From Salvator merianae (taxonomy: Eukaryota; Chordata; Lepidosauria; Squamata; Teiidae): a stretch of DNA of 64,000 nt. The DNA lies in NCBI GenBank assembly GCA_003586115.2, contig QVOM02000029.1, forward strand, positions 31,278,625 to 31,342,624, read 5' to 3'. Positions within the stretch are counted from its first letter, which is position 1; every line of letters begins with the position of its first letter. Both the position numbers and the translations under genes were made by a program. The notes beneath the pieces are model-generated. The model was not told the origin of the DNA. It saw only the letters and a list, made by a program, of their open reading frames with translations, and did no database searches. Positions 1 to 10,192 of this stretch are shown here, piece after piece.

Positions 1-44
1 CGCTCCGCCCCCCCCGGCCCCCCCTCGCTACGCCAGTGCCTCAG
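1..44 (-). repeat. GC-rich repeat fragment cut by window edge
   Basis: The first 44 bases are runs of C broken by single G or T, then a CGCTACGCC-like stretch ending in CCTCAG. The same order of motifs occurs at 37113-37158, inside a TA-flanked DNA element. The match is roughly 85% by eye with small gaps. It is therefore probably the interior of a related element whose rest lies outside the window. Confidence 0.45.
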
Positions 45-169
45 GGAAACTGCTGCTGCTGCCTTAGCCAAGTCTGAATGTCTACAGAAATCTAGGCAGC
101 CTCAGTCTGAAGGTGGGAAAGAGAAAACTTGAAATCCAACTTTTCCCTGCATGCGTGTGTGTATCTGCC

Positions 170-541
170 TGCCTAGAAAGGAGGAAGTACTGTGCTCCCT
201 GCCCACTCATCCCTGCTGAGCTTGGTGCGTGCCCAGCTCCCGAGCATAACACTCACAACAAAGTCGGTCATTGGACAGCAGGAAATGGGGATCCCTCCCT
301 CTGCACATCCCTCCCAAAGTACGGTCCCTCCCAAATAGTCACCTTCTGAGTTCTCACACCGCAAAGTAAAGTGGGCTAGCGATCTGGAACGACCTGAGAA
401 CTCATTAAATCCGAATGCAAAGTAGTCCAGATTTCACCAATTTAGTCCAGAAAACCTACGGAATGACAAGATCATGTCGGGCCAGCGGGAACTGAAGACA
501 GCCTGTAAACTGATTAAATGCCGTGTCGGAATGCAGCCTTA
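170..541 (-). mobile_element. Partial copy of TIR DNA element (family of 10193-11391)
   Basis: Read on the minus strand from 541, this segment begins GGCTGCATTCCGACACGG. It then matches 10200-10507 nearly throughout: shared landmarks are ATTTAATCAGTTTACAGG, GTCTTCAGTTCCC, CCAGATCGCTAG, TATTTGGGAGGGACCGTAC and GGGAGGGATCCCCATTT. The copy here has about 50 extra bases near 195-250. The two copies lie in opposite orientations about 10 kb apart. Only one end is visible; the other end is outside the window or lost. No coding capacity is seen. Confidence 0.7.
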
Positions 542-544
542 GAG

Positions 545-2010
545 TGTTTGTTTTTTAAAAAATAGACTGATAAAGACAGAATGACAATATCACTAGAAGC
601 AATTTGATGGAACTGTGCCTACAAAGCACATCCTTCAAATTCTGAGCCATATGTGCAATCTGGAGATTCCCTGTGGTGAGCGTATTTGCATTGATTTGAT
701 TTTCATACACCTAAAACATTGAACTGTCAAAACATACCTTTATTTTTAGTACAATATTGAAGAGGAGGAAAGATCATACTTTTCATACTTGCCCCAGCGA
801 CAGTTCCATGCGGATTGCAGAAACACCTTGTTTGCACTGCAATCTACTGCAACTGCCCCTGAGATGTCTACAAGCCGTTCTTTGACGTCAGGAATGGTGC
901 ATCTGCAACACTTCCAACGTTGTGAGGTGAGGAGACTTTAGGTTCAAACGTTCAAGGCTTGAAAGTCTGAACCACATGTCTCGCCCTGCCCTCATGCACT
1001 GGACTCGACATTCCCTCACACAATCATAGTAAGGGGTGAGTTGGAGTCTGATGTCAGGACATCCCACCAGGAACAGAACAGGAAGGTCTGCCATTGGTAT
1101 TGCTAGAGTGTCTGGATAGGAACAGGCCTCCTCCAGTGCTCAACACGTGAATGAGCCCAATTGTTCTGATTCATTACCAGATGGAAATTGTCTGCAGAGA
1201 TGATTCCCAATAGGTAAGGGCCGATTTGGCCCAAGATTAGCTTTCCTCCCGCCAAAACCCTCAAGTACAGGAAAAATTAGCACAATTAAATCTGAGTCTT
1301 AAAGGAAGGAAAAATTATCTCGAGGGCAATGACAGACCCAGTGTAAATGGAGTAGTTTGAGCATTTTTTTAATGCACTGTGATCCCATTCTCTTTTGACT
1401 GATGGGTTAGACATGAATATAGTGCTTCCTACATCATTTATCTTACTCCACCATTCCCAACTTCGTTCTCTCTCTTTGAGTTTTTAAAATAGAAAAGAAC
1501 AGATGGATGCAAATTTGACTGTTGAAATAGCAATATCTAGAAATGAGTAGGAAAACTCTTTAATGTATGAAGATGCTCTGTAATTAACTTTCTGGTGATT
1601 ATAAGTGAACAAAAGGGTACCACAGAAATACAGATTATCTACCATTCAGTTTGTCAGCTAGGGCTTAAATCAAGATGGTAGCATTTTTAAAACAGCGCGT
1701 GGATGAATCAACTTATCAATACTGGATTAATTGTGATATCACTAACACTGTCCTTCTAAATGGTCACTTACTTGCCTTTTTAATCAGTCTTTGTGAATCT
1801 TTTGCATTCAAACAATTATTGCTGTTCTTGCATTCACTTCCCTCTGACCACTCTGTACACACTTTCCTACTCAACACAGGTATGTAATGTTGTCAATATA
1901 AAATTATACTTCAAATCTGATGGAGAGGACTCTGATCAATGAAGGCTTATGTCATCAAAGATTAGTCAGGTGCAATATTTGCTAAGCAACAGCTAACACT
2001 TCTAGAAGCA
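545..2010. other. Unassigned stretch, no gene seen
   Basis: AT-rich DNA with no open frame longer than about 70 codons, no recognised repeat tail and no simple repeat. A perfect cAMP-response-element palindrome (TGACGTCA) lies at 883-890 but has no CpG-rich context. A 69-codon frame at 1675-1887 resembles no known protein and has no support. Confidence 0.4.
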
Positions 2011-2014
2011 GATA

Positions 2015-2346
2015 AGGTCATTTCCACACTTACCTGTGCTGGACTGCTGCAGTTGGAACCGCTCCAACTGGAACAGTTTCCAGTTGGAGTGGTCCAGCTG
2101 GCCCCAAACAAGGGTGTCTACACTGGGATGGCCTGTTCTGAAACATGCCCCATGCTGCCCTGTGCTGCTCTGAAGTTTACATGAGCTTTGGAACCTGCTT
2201 TGAGGGCTCCAATGGCCAGGAACAAAAGTTCCCGGCCTCGGAGCTGTACAATGACTCATTTTAGTGGTGCAATTTGGTGCACCACTGAAACAGGTCATCT
2301 GGCTAAACTTGTTCATGTAGGCATGCATCCTTCGACATACCTGCAT
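2015..2346. mobile_element. MITE-like palindromic DNA element
   Basis: Starts TAA followed by GGTCATTTCCACACTTACC, the same terminus type as the right end of 56621-57055. It contains an inverted pair around 2050-2095 (CAGTTGGAACCGCTCC and GGAGTGGTCCAGCTGG) and a second around 2262-2290 (GTGGTGCA, AATTTGG, TGCACCAC). No protein-coding potential is seen. The right boundary is not fixed. The family could be PIF/Harbinger-like (a TAA flank is visible) or hAT-like. Confidence 0.55.
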
Positions 2347-2624
2347 GGGTCAGTCTAGTGGCCCCTGGACTGCCAGTAGAGGTCTCCTGGTATCCTGGCC
2401 TAGGCAGGCAGTTTTGGCTGCCTTCACTGTTGTATGCTGTGTCCAATGCAGATGCAGTGCACTGGCAAGCTGTTCCTGCCTCACCTCTAATCCATGTCTA
2501 CACACAGCAAAAAATCAAAATGGCTTAAAAGCAGCTTAGAGCTGGTAGAGTGTGCGTGCTAGTGCCTTAATTCATATTGAAGACCAGAAAATGGACTTTG
2601 AAAGTGCGTTCTCTGGCATTTAAT

Positions 2625-2830
2625 GTGGATTAGAGGTGGCATCTACATAGTACCACCTCTAAGCCACTTTGGGGCTTCTTTTTTTAATGAATGGAGATGC
2701 AGCCCACATGAAAGGCCAGAAAAGACAGTTTTAATTAGGATTAGAGGTGGGATGGGAACACAAGCACGTGGCGGCTATCACCTCTGCTGGTTTTGAGCTG
2801 CTTTTTAATAGATGTGGATGCAGCCTAAAT
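2625..2830. repeat. Hairpin repeat with GATGCAGCC end
   Basis: A short inverted pair (TTAGAGGTGG and CCACCTCTAA) lies at about 2630-2663. A related GATTAGAGGTGGGA ... CACCTCTGC arrangement follows near 2748-2792. Both halves finish with GATGCAGCC (about 2695 and 2819), the terminus seen in several other palindromic elements of this window. Likely a composite of short non-autonomous DNA elements. Confidence 0.4.
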
Positions 2831-2939
2831 TTCAGTCAAGGTACAGATGCCTTCCCACATTTTCCCAGAATTAAAAGCTAAACTATGTGTTATGTTAACT
2901 TAGGATTTCATTTTGCCCCCTAGTAATTTTTTGAACAAT

Positions 2940-3381
2940 AGTATTAGTCCCCCCCCCCCAAAAAAGAATTTGGAGCAGAACACATGGAGATTCTGTTTTG
3001 CAAGACATCAAGTAAGTTTGATTATATGTGAATGACTCTGTATGTGGGCCCCAACTGTGACTGCCTACAGTTTGTTTGGATAATTGGGACAAAATGGCGG
3101 CTTAATAGGTAGGGTGAAGGAGTCCAAGGGTCTTCCAGACTGGGAAAGAAGAAGGAAAAGAGGGTCTGAAATCAGGCAGCAGGGTTGCAGCCACTATCAA
3201 GGGAAGCTGGAGGACATCTACAGTGCACCCCCAAATTCTGAAGCTCTGGTGGCCTCTGGCAACTTTGCCATTCATTGTACAAACAGACGTAGCAACTAGT
3301 CTCTTGACCATTGGGATTCACATAGTATATTAAGCTTCCTAAAAGGACACTGAGGAATGAACTTCTTACAGCCCCACAGAC

Positions 3382-3428
<47 letters not shown>

Positions 3429-5040
3429 GACAAGAATGCCTGATTAAGGTGGCAAGGAGTAGTACAATATTCTTTCTTTCTTTTTTTTAATGAGGCCTCA
3501 TCAGGTGAGGCTGTATCTAGAGTAAAGGGGGGCCCTCTTGAGGGGAGTAACAAGGATAAGGGAAGTAACATCCCTTCCCACCCTGCCTAGTCTTGCCTAC
3601 TCCTTTGATACGTTTTGTTGCTGCGGGTGGGGCAGGGTAATCTCCCTCCATTGGTAACTGGGGGGGGGGGAGCCTCCATGGATAAGCACAGTGGGAACAG
3701 CATCAAGTGTTGCTGTGTCCCACAGAACCGGGGTAATCATTTGGGCAGGAATTGATTCCCCACAAGATGGCCTCAGTGCGCTCTTTAAGAGTAAATGGTG
3801 TTTTGAGCTGTATCTACTGTTCAGGCAGCTTCACTGTACCTTTTTCAGATTGAAAAGAGTATTCCCCCTTCCCAGCTCTTTGGGATATTTTGCCCCCTTC
3901 TTCATGTTTTCTATAGACTCATCAAACTGAAGAAGGCTGCAAAGTGTCCAATTTCCATTAGCTAGTGAACACATTTTTGATGTAACTGGCCTCTAAAATT
4001 TTGTGTGCTTATGAAATAGATGCTTAGTTCAGCAAGTGGAAAAATTCCTCTGTTTCATTATAGTGATTTATTCGCATCGGGACTATATCAGAACCAAAGC
4101 AGGGTCTATCTACATTATCCTTTCCCACCAGCACTGGAAATTCTTTCCTGCTCGCAGTACACACTGTGTAGATCTGATCCTGTCCCATGACCTCATTATT
4201 ATTATTACCATCACTGGTAGCTGGAGTCAAGGATCTTTAGTGATTGCAAGCAATGGGAAACAGCAGGATGAGAGGATAGGAAGGTCATGGAGCTTTAGGG
4301 AAAGGAAAATTTCATCTGAAGCTGCTCTTAGCTGGTAAGGAACAATAAGCAACAGAGCTGACAGTGAACACCAGCAAAGTAAACATAAAAATAGTTGGGT
4401 GTACAAAATAAAACATACCCTATACAAGGTCATTTTAAAAACTCAAAACCCTGATATGGGGATGTCTGCTGTTTCAGAGGGAATTAATATAGGGTCCATT
4501 CACAAGGGGTAAATTGGTAGATCCAAGGATGGACGGAAAGTAGTTCCATCCCACACAGTCACATATGTCCTACCCTACAACCACCTTGGGGATTCAGGAA
4601 GCATCTTTCTCTAAAGAGTGAGATAAAGAGCTCTGAAGGCGCCTCTCTAGCATTCTGCGATATAGGAACAGTGTGTGATGCTTTGGGGCAGCCCTTTGGG
4701 GCTGGAAATGCCTACTTTGTGGGTATGGTAAAGGAGTAGAAATAGGAGCAGGAGCAGGAGCTCATGTTAGTAGACTTCTTTTAAAAATGAACATATAAAA
4801 TAGATTGGTTTGCTTCTGGAAAAAGAAATGGGTAAAAGCCAAAAGGAAAGAGGCTTACTAGAGTGATGGGTGTGGACTTGTAAGTAGTTAGCCAATCATT
4901 ATTCAAAGGGAACAAGAAGGCGCAAATACGGAGGAGGAGAAAGGAACATAGGCCAAGGGGCAGAGATCCTGCACTTGCTTGCTCTGAGGCTGTCTTAGGA
5001 AAAAGGTGGATTGTTGCAAAAAGAGGCCTAAGTAGCAGTA
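2940..5040. other. No gene seen; simple repeats only
   Basis: Holds a C run at 2950-2959, a pyrimidine (TC)n-(AC)n tract at 3380-3428, a G run near 3661-3670 and a short GGAGCA repeat near 4745-4760. Open frames are short, and those over the dinucleotide tract translate to low-complexity sequence. Nothing else is assignable. Confidence 0.5.
3380..3428. repeat. (TC)n(AC)n microsatellite
   Basis: Compound dinucleotide tract: about 11 TC units directly followed by about 12 AC units. Confidence 0.95.
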
Positions 5041-5094
5041 TATATTGTGGCACCTGCTGTTTGGCCTATGTCACATGAATAACACACTGTCTTT

Positions 5095-5240
5095 GACTTT
5101 TAAGTTCAATGGTAGACCAAACTGCCTGGAAAGCACAAAGGTTTACTGGTTTAATCCACAATCTCTCCCCAGAAGTAGGCAATGGCAAACCGCTTCTGTG
5201 CCAAGAAAACTGTTGGTACTCTTTTCTACTAGCCGATGAC
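5095..5240 (+). mobile_element. Degenerate Sauria-type tRNA-derived SINE
   Basis: Matches the better preserved copy at 8399-8593. It has an A-box-like TTCAATGGTAGACCAAACTG, a B-box-like CTGGTTTAATCCACA, then CTCTCCCCAGAAGTAGGC and AATGGCAAACCGCTTCTG. Drift is heavier than in the 8.4 kb copy and the 3' tail is hard to follow. A non-coding RNA polymerase III-derived retroposon that depends on a LINE partner. Confidence 0.7.
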
Positions 5241-5244
5241 AGCT

Positions 5245-6360
5245 CTCTGTTGGACAGTATTTTCAAGTTGAGGTTCTGATCCAGGTCTGGTTTTTAAAAA
5301 GAGAAGCGCAGAAAAGCATCTTTTCATGGTTTTCATGTGCTTGATACAAGAGTGCTTTTACCTTTACACCCCAAATCAATATATATTGCTTCACCTTTCT
5401 TTGTATATCTCAGGATCTACATTTTAAAACTATTTTAAGGAATTAAAACTGATAAACTAATAACAAGTTTGCATCTGAGCTCAATTGGATACAGATGCAA
5501 ATGCTGTCTCAGAATAAGTGAAAAATATTGTCTTTGTTACACCTAATGAGCAGTTTAGGAAACACTGCATTTTCAATTTTCTATTTTGTGTTTTTTTCAT
5601 AACACTTCTATATTTTCTTAGTTGCTGTTATGGTCAAAAATAATGATTATAGCTATAGAAGTGTGAATGTAGCCTTCTTTTAAATTAGACAATATATCTA
5701 ACTAGAAACCGCTTCCTGAATGTCTTCTGTGGTAATGGAGCGACTCATTTTGCCTCCCTTTACTATTTAGACATTATTTTCCACTCCAGCTCAGTTGTCT
5801 AGGGCTGTTTTTCCCGAGTATTTTTGCTCATCAGCAACATTTCTTTAAAATTAACTTTCTGACAACACAAACCACATTCACAGACATTCCCTTTCTGTAA
5901 ATTTTTCAGAAGCTTCAGTTTGGAATATTTCCTTCATTTTTCTGTGTGTCTTATTAAAATGTGTAAAATGTGCATAGTCTCTCTGAAGTGGATGAAATAG
6001 CTACCAACCAAATGGCTTTTAATTTCCTATTTATTTATTTTCACTTTCTTAAAAAATGAGTGTGTGCACCCCACTGTGTTTGACTTCCATTTTCCAGGAA
6101 GAAATTGGATTTTAATAAACAGAACATACTGGGATTATGAAAGGTATTTGTTTTACAGCTACTTGTATATACAGATGGAAAATTAAACATTTGATCAGCT
6201 GTCTTCTAAATGAATTAATGACAGATTATAGAGGTAAGGGCCTATGGCTTATGGCCAAACACTTAGAAGGAAATTAACACAATGGGAACCCTCAGCCAAA
6301 GGTTTCAGTGGATCGTTTAAATCTAGACAAGAAATGCAACCATTCTGTCTTCCCTGACTT
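5245..6360. other. AT-rich unassigned stretch
   Basis: No open frame of note, no recognised repeat terminus and only short A/T runs. It is one of the longer stretches free of obvious transposons and may be unique sequence. Nothing functional can be claimed. Confidence 0.35.
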
Positions 6361-6365
6361 ACAGG

Positions 6366-6755
6366 GGGCCTGTTCACACTTTAAGCTAGTGAGCATCAAG
6401 GATGTTTGCTAGCCAACTGCCTCCACACTTTGCGGAGGCCTGCACAATTGGGAGCAGACTCCAGCTGCTCCCAGTCACGGCTAAGTGTGGAGCACTAAAT
6501 TGTGCTCCACAACTTGATTGGGAGCAGCTAGTCTCCTCATAGTCAAGTGCATTTGCACCTGCTTCTGGGTGTGAATGCATGGCTGCACAGCATGCCTGCA
6601 CGATCTGCAGTGCTGCCGGTCACTGTGACAGCATCTGGGTGCTTCCTGGCTGCTGTCATGGCAAAGATCAGGAGCAGGATACCGGCATTTGTAATGAAGA
6701 TGCTGGTATCCTGCTGGTATTCCTGTCTAGGGCCCCACAGTGTGCACAGTGGCCC
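6366..6755. mobile_element. MITE-like element, GGGCC-TTCACACT termini
   Basis: Left end GGGCCTGTTCACACTT; the right end read in reverse complement is GGGCCACTGTGCACACTG, a matching imperfect terminal repeat. The interior has repeated AGCTGCTCC and GGGAGCAG blocks in both orientations and a TTCTGGGTGTGAA motif shared with 27651-28060. No transposase remnant, so non-autonomous. Superfamily undecided. Confidence 0.6.
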
Positions 6756-6775
6756 TTTCTGCACTGAGGCTTATT

Positions 6776-6908
6776 CGAGATTATATCTCAGAATAGGGAC
6801 CTGCCATCTCCATGCTAGTGCAGACTATGGTAGGCCCTGGGAAAGACCTTTCATGGTTTGCATTAGCATGTGGATGGCAGGTCCCTATTCTGAGATATAA
6901 TCTGCAAT
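6776..6908. mobile_element. Hairpin element with exact 31-bp arms
   Basis: The arm at 6778-6808 is the exact reverse complement of 6873-6903. Weaker pairing continues both inward (CATGCTAGTGCA against TGCATTAGCATG) and outward (TTATT). The whole unit would fold into one long hairpin with a small loop. It looks like a MITE made of almost nothing but its inverted repeats. Confidence 0.8.
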
Positions 6909-6954
6909 AAGGCCAAGTACAGAAAGGACCAGTGTTCATGCTGTTTGGTCCATT

Positions 6955-6996
6955 CCATGTTAGAACAGGATAGTTATCCTGTTCTAATGTGGCAAG
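6955..6996. repeat. Short perfect palindrome
   Basis: TTAGAACAGGATA and TATCCTGTTCTAA face each other across about two bases, with weaker pairing outside. The sequence to its right runs into GCAAGTGCAAAAATGCCC, resembling the terminus of 7082-7223, so it is probably the core of another small hairpin element. Confidence 0.6.
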
Positions 6997-7081
6997 TGCA
7001 AAAATGCCCAGAGAGCTTCTCAGACACCAAATTTTCTTTATTTTTTCCTGCATATACCTCTTTCTTTCTTCAGTACACGTT

Positions 7082-7223
7082 GGACCTTTTTGCACTTTCT
7101 ACCTTAGAATGAGATAATTATAGTTCAGCTGCTCCTGGAACAGCTGTGGAACACTCCCCAGCTGTACCAGGAGCAGCTGGACTGTAATTATGCCATTCTA
7201 AAGTAGAAAGTGCAAAAAGGCCC
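7082..7223. mobile_element. Hairpin element with 65-bp arms
   Basis: Left arm 7082-7146 and right arm 7159-7223 are reverse complements at about 90%. The ends are GG(A/G)CCTTTTTGCACTTTCTA and the centre is CAGCTG on both sides of a 12-base loop. It is non-coding and typical of a palindromic MITE. It is the third hairpin unit within 450 bp. Confidence 0.8.
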
Positions 7224-7318
7224 ATTGTCTGGTTACACAAGTCATGGTGTCTATAGCCTACTTATTCATTTATTCATACCATTTATTTTCATGTTGCCCT
7301 AAAGCCAGAAGACTCTCA

Positions 7319-7464
7319 GGGCCTTCTCACATTTTCCACTGTGGAATGTTCGATTGTAAACATTCCACAGTGGAACTGTCCCCTCAGTGCGGCAGCCGCC
7401 TGCACTGCGAGGGCTGTGACATTCAGGAAATGGGCTTCTAGCACTCACAGTGTGAATGCTGGCC
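7319..7464. mobile_element. Small MITE with perfect internal palindrome
   Basis: Left end GGCCTTCTCACATTTTCC; the right end in reverse complement is GGCCAGCATTCACACTGTG. Inside, arms 7336-7350 and 7359-7373 are perfect 15-bp inverted repeats around an 8-base loop. Same terminus type as 6366-6755. Confidence 0.6.
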
Positions 7465-7469
7465 ACCCC

Positions 7470-8395
7470 GCCATGACAGTGGTTAGGGAAACATCTGCAT
7501 CAAATATATCAGAGAATATAGACATATCACTAAGCAGTCAACATTGTCAGAATAGGTGTAGGCAATAAATATTCCTCCGCAAGCAAATCCTCAAAGTCCA
7601 ACCAAGGGTGCCAAATGTCTACAAAAGAGTGTTCCAACAGTTCATCTTGCAGTTTTTGGATTTGGTAAATGATAAGTTCCATTATTGCAAATTCCCAGTG
7701 TTAGTGTTAGAGAGACTCTGGTCCTATCCAGACAGAGGAAATATAGCACCATTATGTCTGCACTATGTATCTGCGGCAACCCCATCATAGTCCTGCCATA
7801 TCCCCCTAAATCCCGCTATAGCCTATTGTAGGAAACCTTGACTCTGATGGCTGTTCCCAAAATAGCACTATAACTTACTATCTGGAGGGAACTACCATCC
7901 TGGAAGTGCCCTTTGCTCATGTGCAGGACCCAAAAAGCTGGCTGTGCCCGTGTGGTGGTTGTGATCGCCTACTTCCAGGTATTTCACGCTGGAAAAAAAG
8001 CCAGATGTGCACATCACTAAAACATGCACAGAGAGTGCTGACTCCATGCTGCCTAGGCAACAAGTGATAATTCTGGAGGGGCTATACTCTGGAATATTGC
8101 TTGCTAGTGATTTGTTCGGCCAGCATCTGAAGTTGGTTTCTGTTTTCCATGAAGTAACTATAACTTTGTTGGCAGCTAATAGAAAAAAGTCCAATCAGTC
8201 TTCATGTCTGATAGATTCAGGTTTTTGACATAACTTCTCTAACAAGTAAATGGGGTAATGGGTTGTGTGAATTTTGACCGAAATGTCTTGTAGAAGTCAT
8301 GGCCAACATAATTTATCCGTGCTCTTCCTTTCACATGATGATAATTGTATTGTTTGGGAAGACTAACAAGGCTAATTCCTCTGAGGTGTTTATGT
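7470..8395. other. Unassigned stretch, no gene seen
   Basis: No recognised element. Overlapping frames of up to 100 codons exist on both strands near 7892-8228, but they have no family resemblance and no splice or start context. Confidence 0.4.
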
Positions 8396-8398
8396 TGA

Positions 8399-8593
8399 TT
8401 TTGTAGCTCAGTGGTAGAGTAAACTGCCTGGAGAGCAGAGGGTTGCCAGTTCAATCCCCAGCCTCTCCCCATAAGTAGGCAATGGCAAGCCATTTCTGTA
8501 TCTCTACCAAGACAACTGCATAGAGGTATCCATGGAGGTGTCCATGCAGTTAACCAGGAGTTGGCCACAACTCGGTGGTACTCAGCAACAACA
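8399..8593 (+). mobile_element. Sauria-type SINE (tRNA head, BovB-like tail)
   Basis: The head keeps RNA polymerase III promoter boxes: an A-box-like TAGCTCAGTGGTAGAG at 8404-8419 and a B-box-like GCCAGTTCAATCCCC about 25 bases later. A central CTCTCCCCATAAGTAGGC block follows. The tail GGAGTTGGCCACAACTCGG then GGTACTCAGCAACAAC resembles the 3' end of RTE/BovB LINEs, the known partner of Sauria SINEs in squamates. It directly abuts the opposite-strand SINE at 8602-8902. No product is expected. Confidence 0.8.
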
Positions 8594-8601
8594 TTCATCA
8601 C

Positions 8602-8902
8602 TAGAAGAAGAAGAAGAAGAAGAACTTGGTTTTTATACCCCGCTTTTCTCGGCTGAAGCTGACTCAAAGCGGCTTACAAGGTTATTTTTCGCCCGAAGGC
8701 TTACATCTATCTATCTTCCGCATCACACAATGTGATGCTCCCTATTTATCTACTTGCAATTACTTGCTTTCGAACAGCTAGGTTGGCCGGAGCTAGAGGC
8801 CAGTAGAGGGCGCTCATCCCCTCTACACAGCAGACAGGGGCCTTGAACTCCAATCCTCCTATTGAAAGATCAGCGCCTTAGCCACCTGCACCACTGTGCC
8901 TC
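8602..8902 (-). mobile_element. tRNA-headed SINE with (TTC)n tail, copy 1
   Basis: On the minus strand it starts with a tRNA-like head: TGGCTAAGGCGCTGATC, then an intact-loop-like TTTCAATAGGAGG and a B-box-like GGAGTTCAAGGCC. The body is shared with 60363-60652. It ends GCGGGGTATAAAAACCAAG plus a TTC microsatellite. The GCGGGGTATAAA end resembles L2/CR1-type LINE tails in reptiles, suggesting a LINE-tail-borrowing SINE. The two copies differ at roughly a dozen of about 280 positions, so amplification is fairly recent compared with the older LINE tails here. Confidence 0.8.
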
Positions 8903-9043
8903 AGATCCTAGAACCTAGATCATGTGCCAGCATATATTATTTCAGTTGATTCCATATTCATTATTTTCTGATTTGGTTTTGAATGATACAATGATATACA
9001 TGTAGCAATACCCCATATGGTTTGCTTTTTGAATCACACTTGC

Positions 9044-9093
9044 TTATAAAACAATTATGTCTTCTTTGTTATAAAACAATTACATCTTCTTTG
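9044..9093. repeat. 25-bp tandem duplication
   Basis: TTATAAAACAATTATG-type unit of 25 bp repeated twice in direct order (9044-9068, 9069-9093), differing at two positions. Confidence 0.85.
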
Positions 9094-9099
9094 TAAACT

Positions 9100-10190
9100 C
9101 ACTAGGGGTGGTGAGATGTGAAAAAACCTTGCTAACATGCAGCTGTATAAAGGTAAGAGTTAGCAGGCAGGCCTGATGCTATATTAGGTCTTTGACATTG
9201 TATCCCCCTGAAATACAGATTTTTAAGTAAGTGCAGGGATTTCTGCACTTTCTTTAAAAGTCTGGTATTTTTTGCTGCGTCAGCACAGGCCTTATTTGGA
9301 GAGGCTTGTGCGAATCCAGCGCTGGATTGATAATCCGGAAATTCCTGCAAGCCAGAGAAAAAAATGAAGTCTGCCTTTGGGGGATGCTAATATTTTTTAA
9401 GCCAAAGTTTTCCTAGAACATTTAGGGAGTCCCTAGGCATCCTTTAGATCTACCCACAGGTAGCAAGTACAGTATATCCGTGCATTTCTCAAAGTACGCT
9501 TGAATATTTGTAAGCCCTGCCTTTAACAGGATATACCATGATGCCTTGTTTTTGTCTTGTTTTTGTTTGCTCTGCAACTACTGGAGAAGGTCACTTAAAG
9601 CTAGATAGCCACAAATTGTTCTTGGAACACCTTAAAACTTTAAGACTTTGCAAATTCTGCAGAACCGATCATTTCAGCACTGCAGATAACAAACACCTTT
9701 ATTGCACAGGAGGAAAAAAAGCTGTTATATAACTGAAATTATATAACTGAAAACCTAAACCAGATGCCACATGCTTTTTCATTATTGTTTCTACCACAAA
9801 TCCTACATGAGGTGACATTATAGGTCACTTCCACTCCAGGTGCTTTGATGTGGAACTGCCATTTTTTTCCTCTGTAAAAAATGAGCGAACATTGACATGA
9901 CAGAAGAGGGGAAGGGGATGTATCTTTTGAAGCGGGGAAAGTTGTGTAGCTGTCAGTAGGAGAATAATGAGTGGGTGCTGCTGGAAAGAAAAATACCGAG
10001 AAAAGAAAACCAGAATTAACCCTAAATCTGGTAGCACTGGCATTACCTCTTTAGGTGATTCCTTCTTTTCTGAAATGAATGAAGCTTCTAATCAAAGTAA
10101 TGCATATATGCCATGGTGTTTTATTGAACTGTTTCTCCACGACCAACAGAGATATCATTTCCTACGGGCCAAAGTAGACACTGTTTTTCC
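9100..10190. other. Unassigned stretch, no gene seen
   Basis: No recognised transposon terminus. Short frames only (up to about 70 codons). A small direct duplication of TTATATAACTGAAA lies near 9724-9751. Confidence 0.35.
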
Positions 10191-10192
10191 AG

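Noticed and set aside
883..890. Perfect CRE palindrome as a promoter
   Set aside because: A lone 8-bp motif outside any CpG-rich or exon-like context.
9044..9093. CRISPR-like direct repeat
   Set aside because: Only two head-to-tail units with no spacer; a simple tandem duplication in a vertebrate genome.
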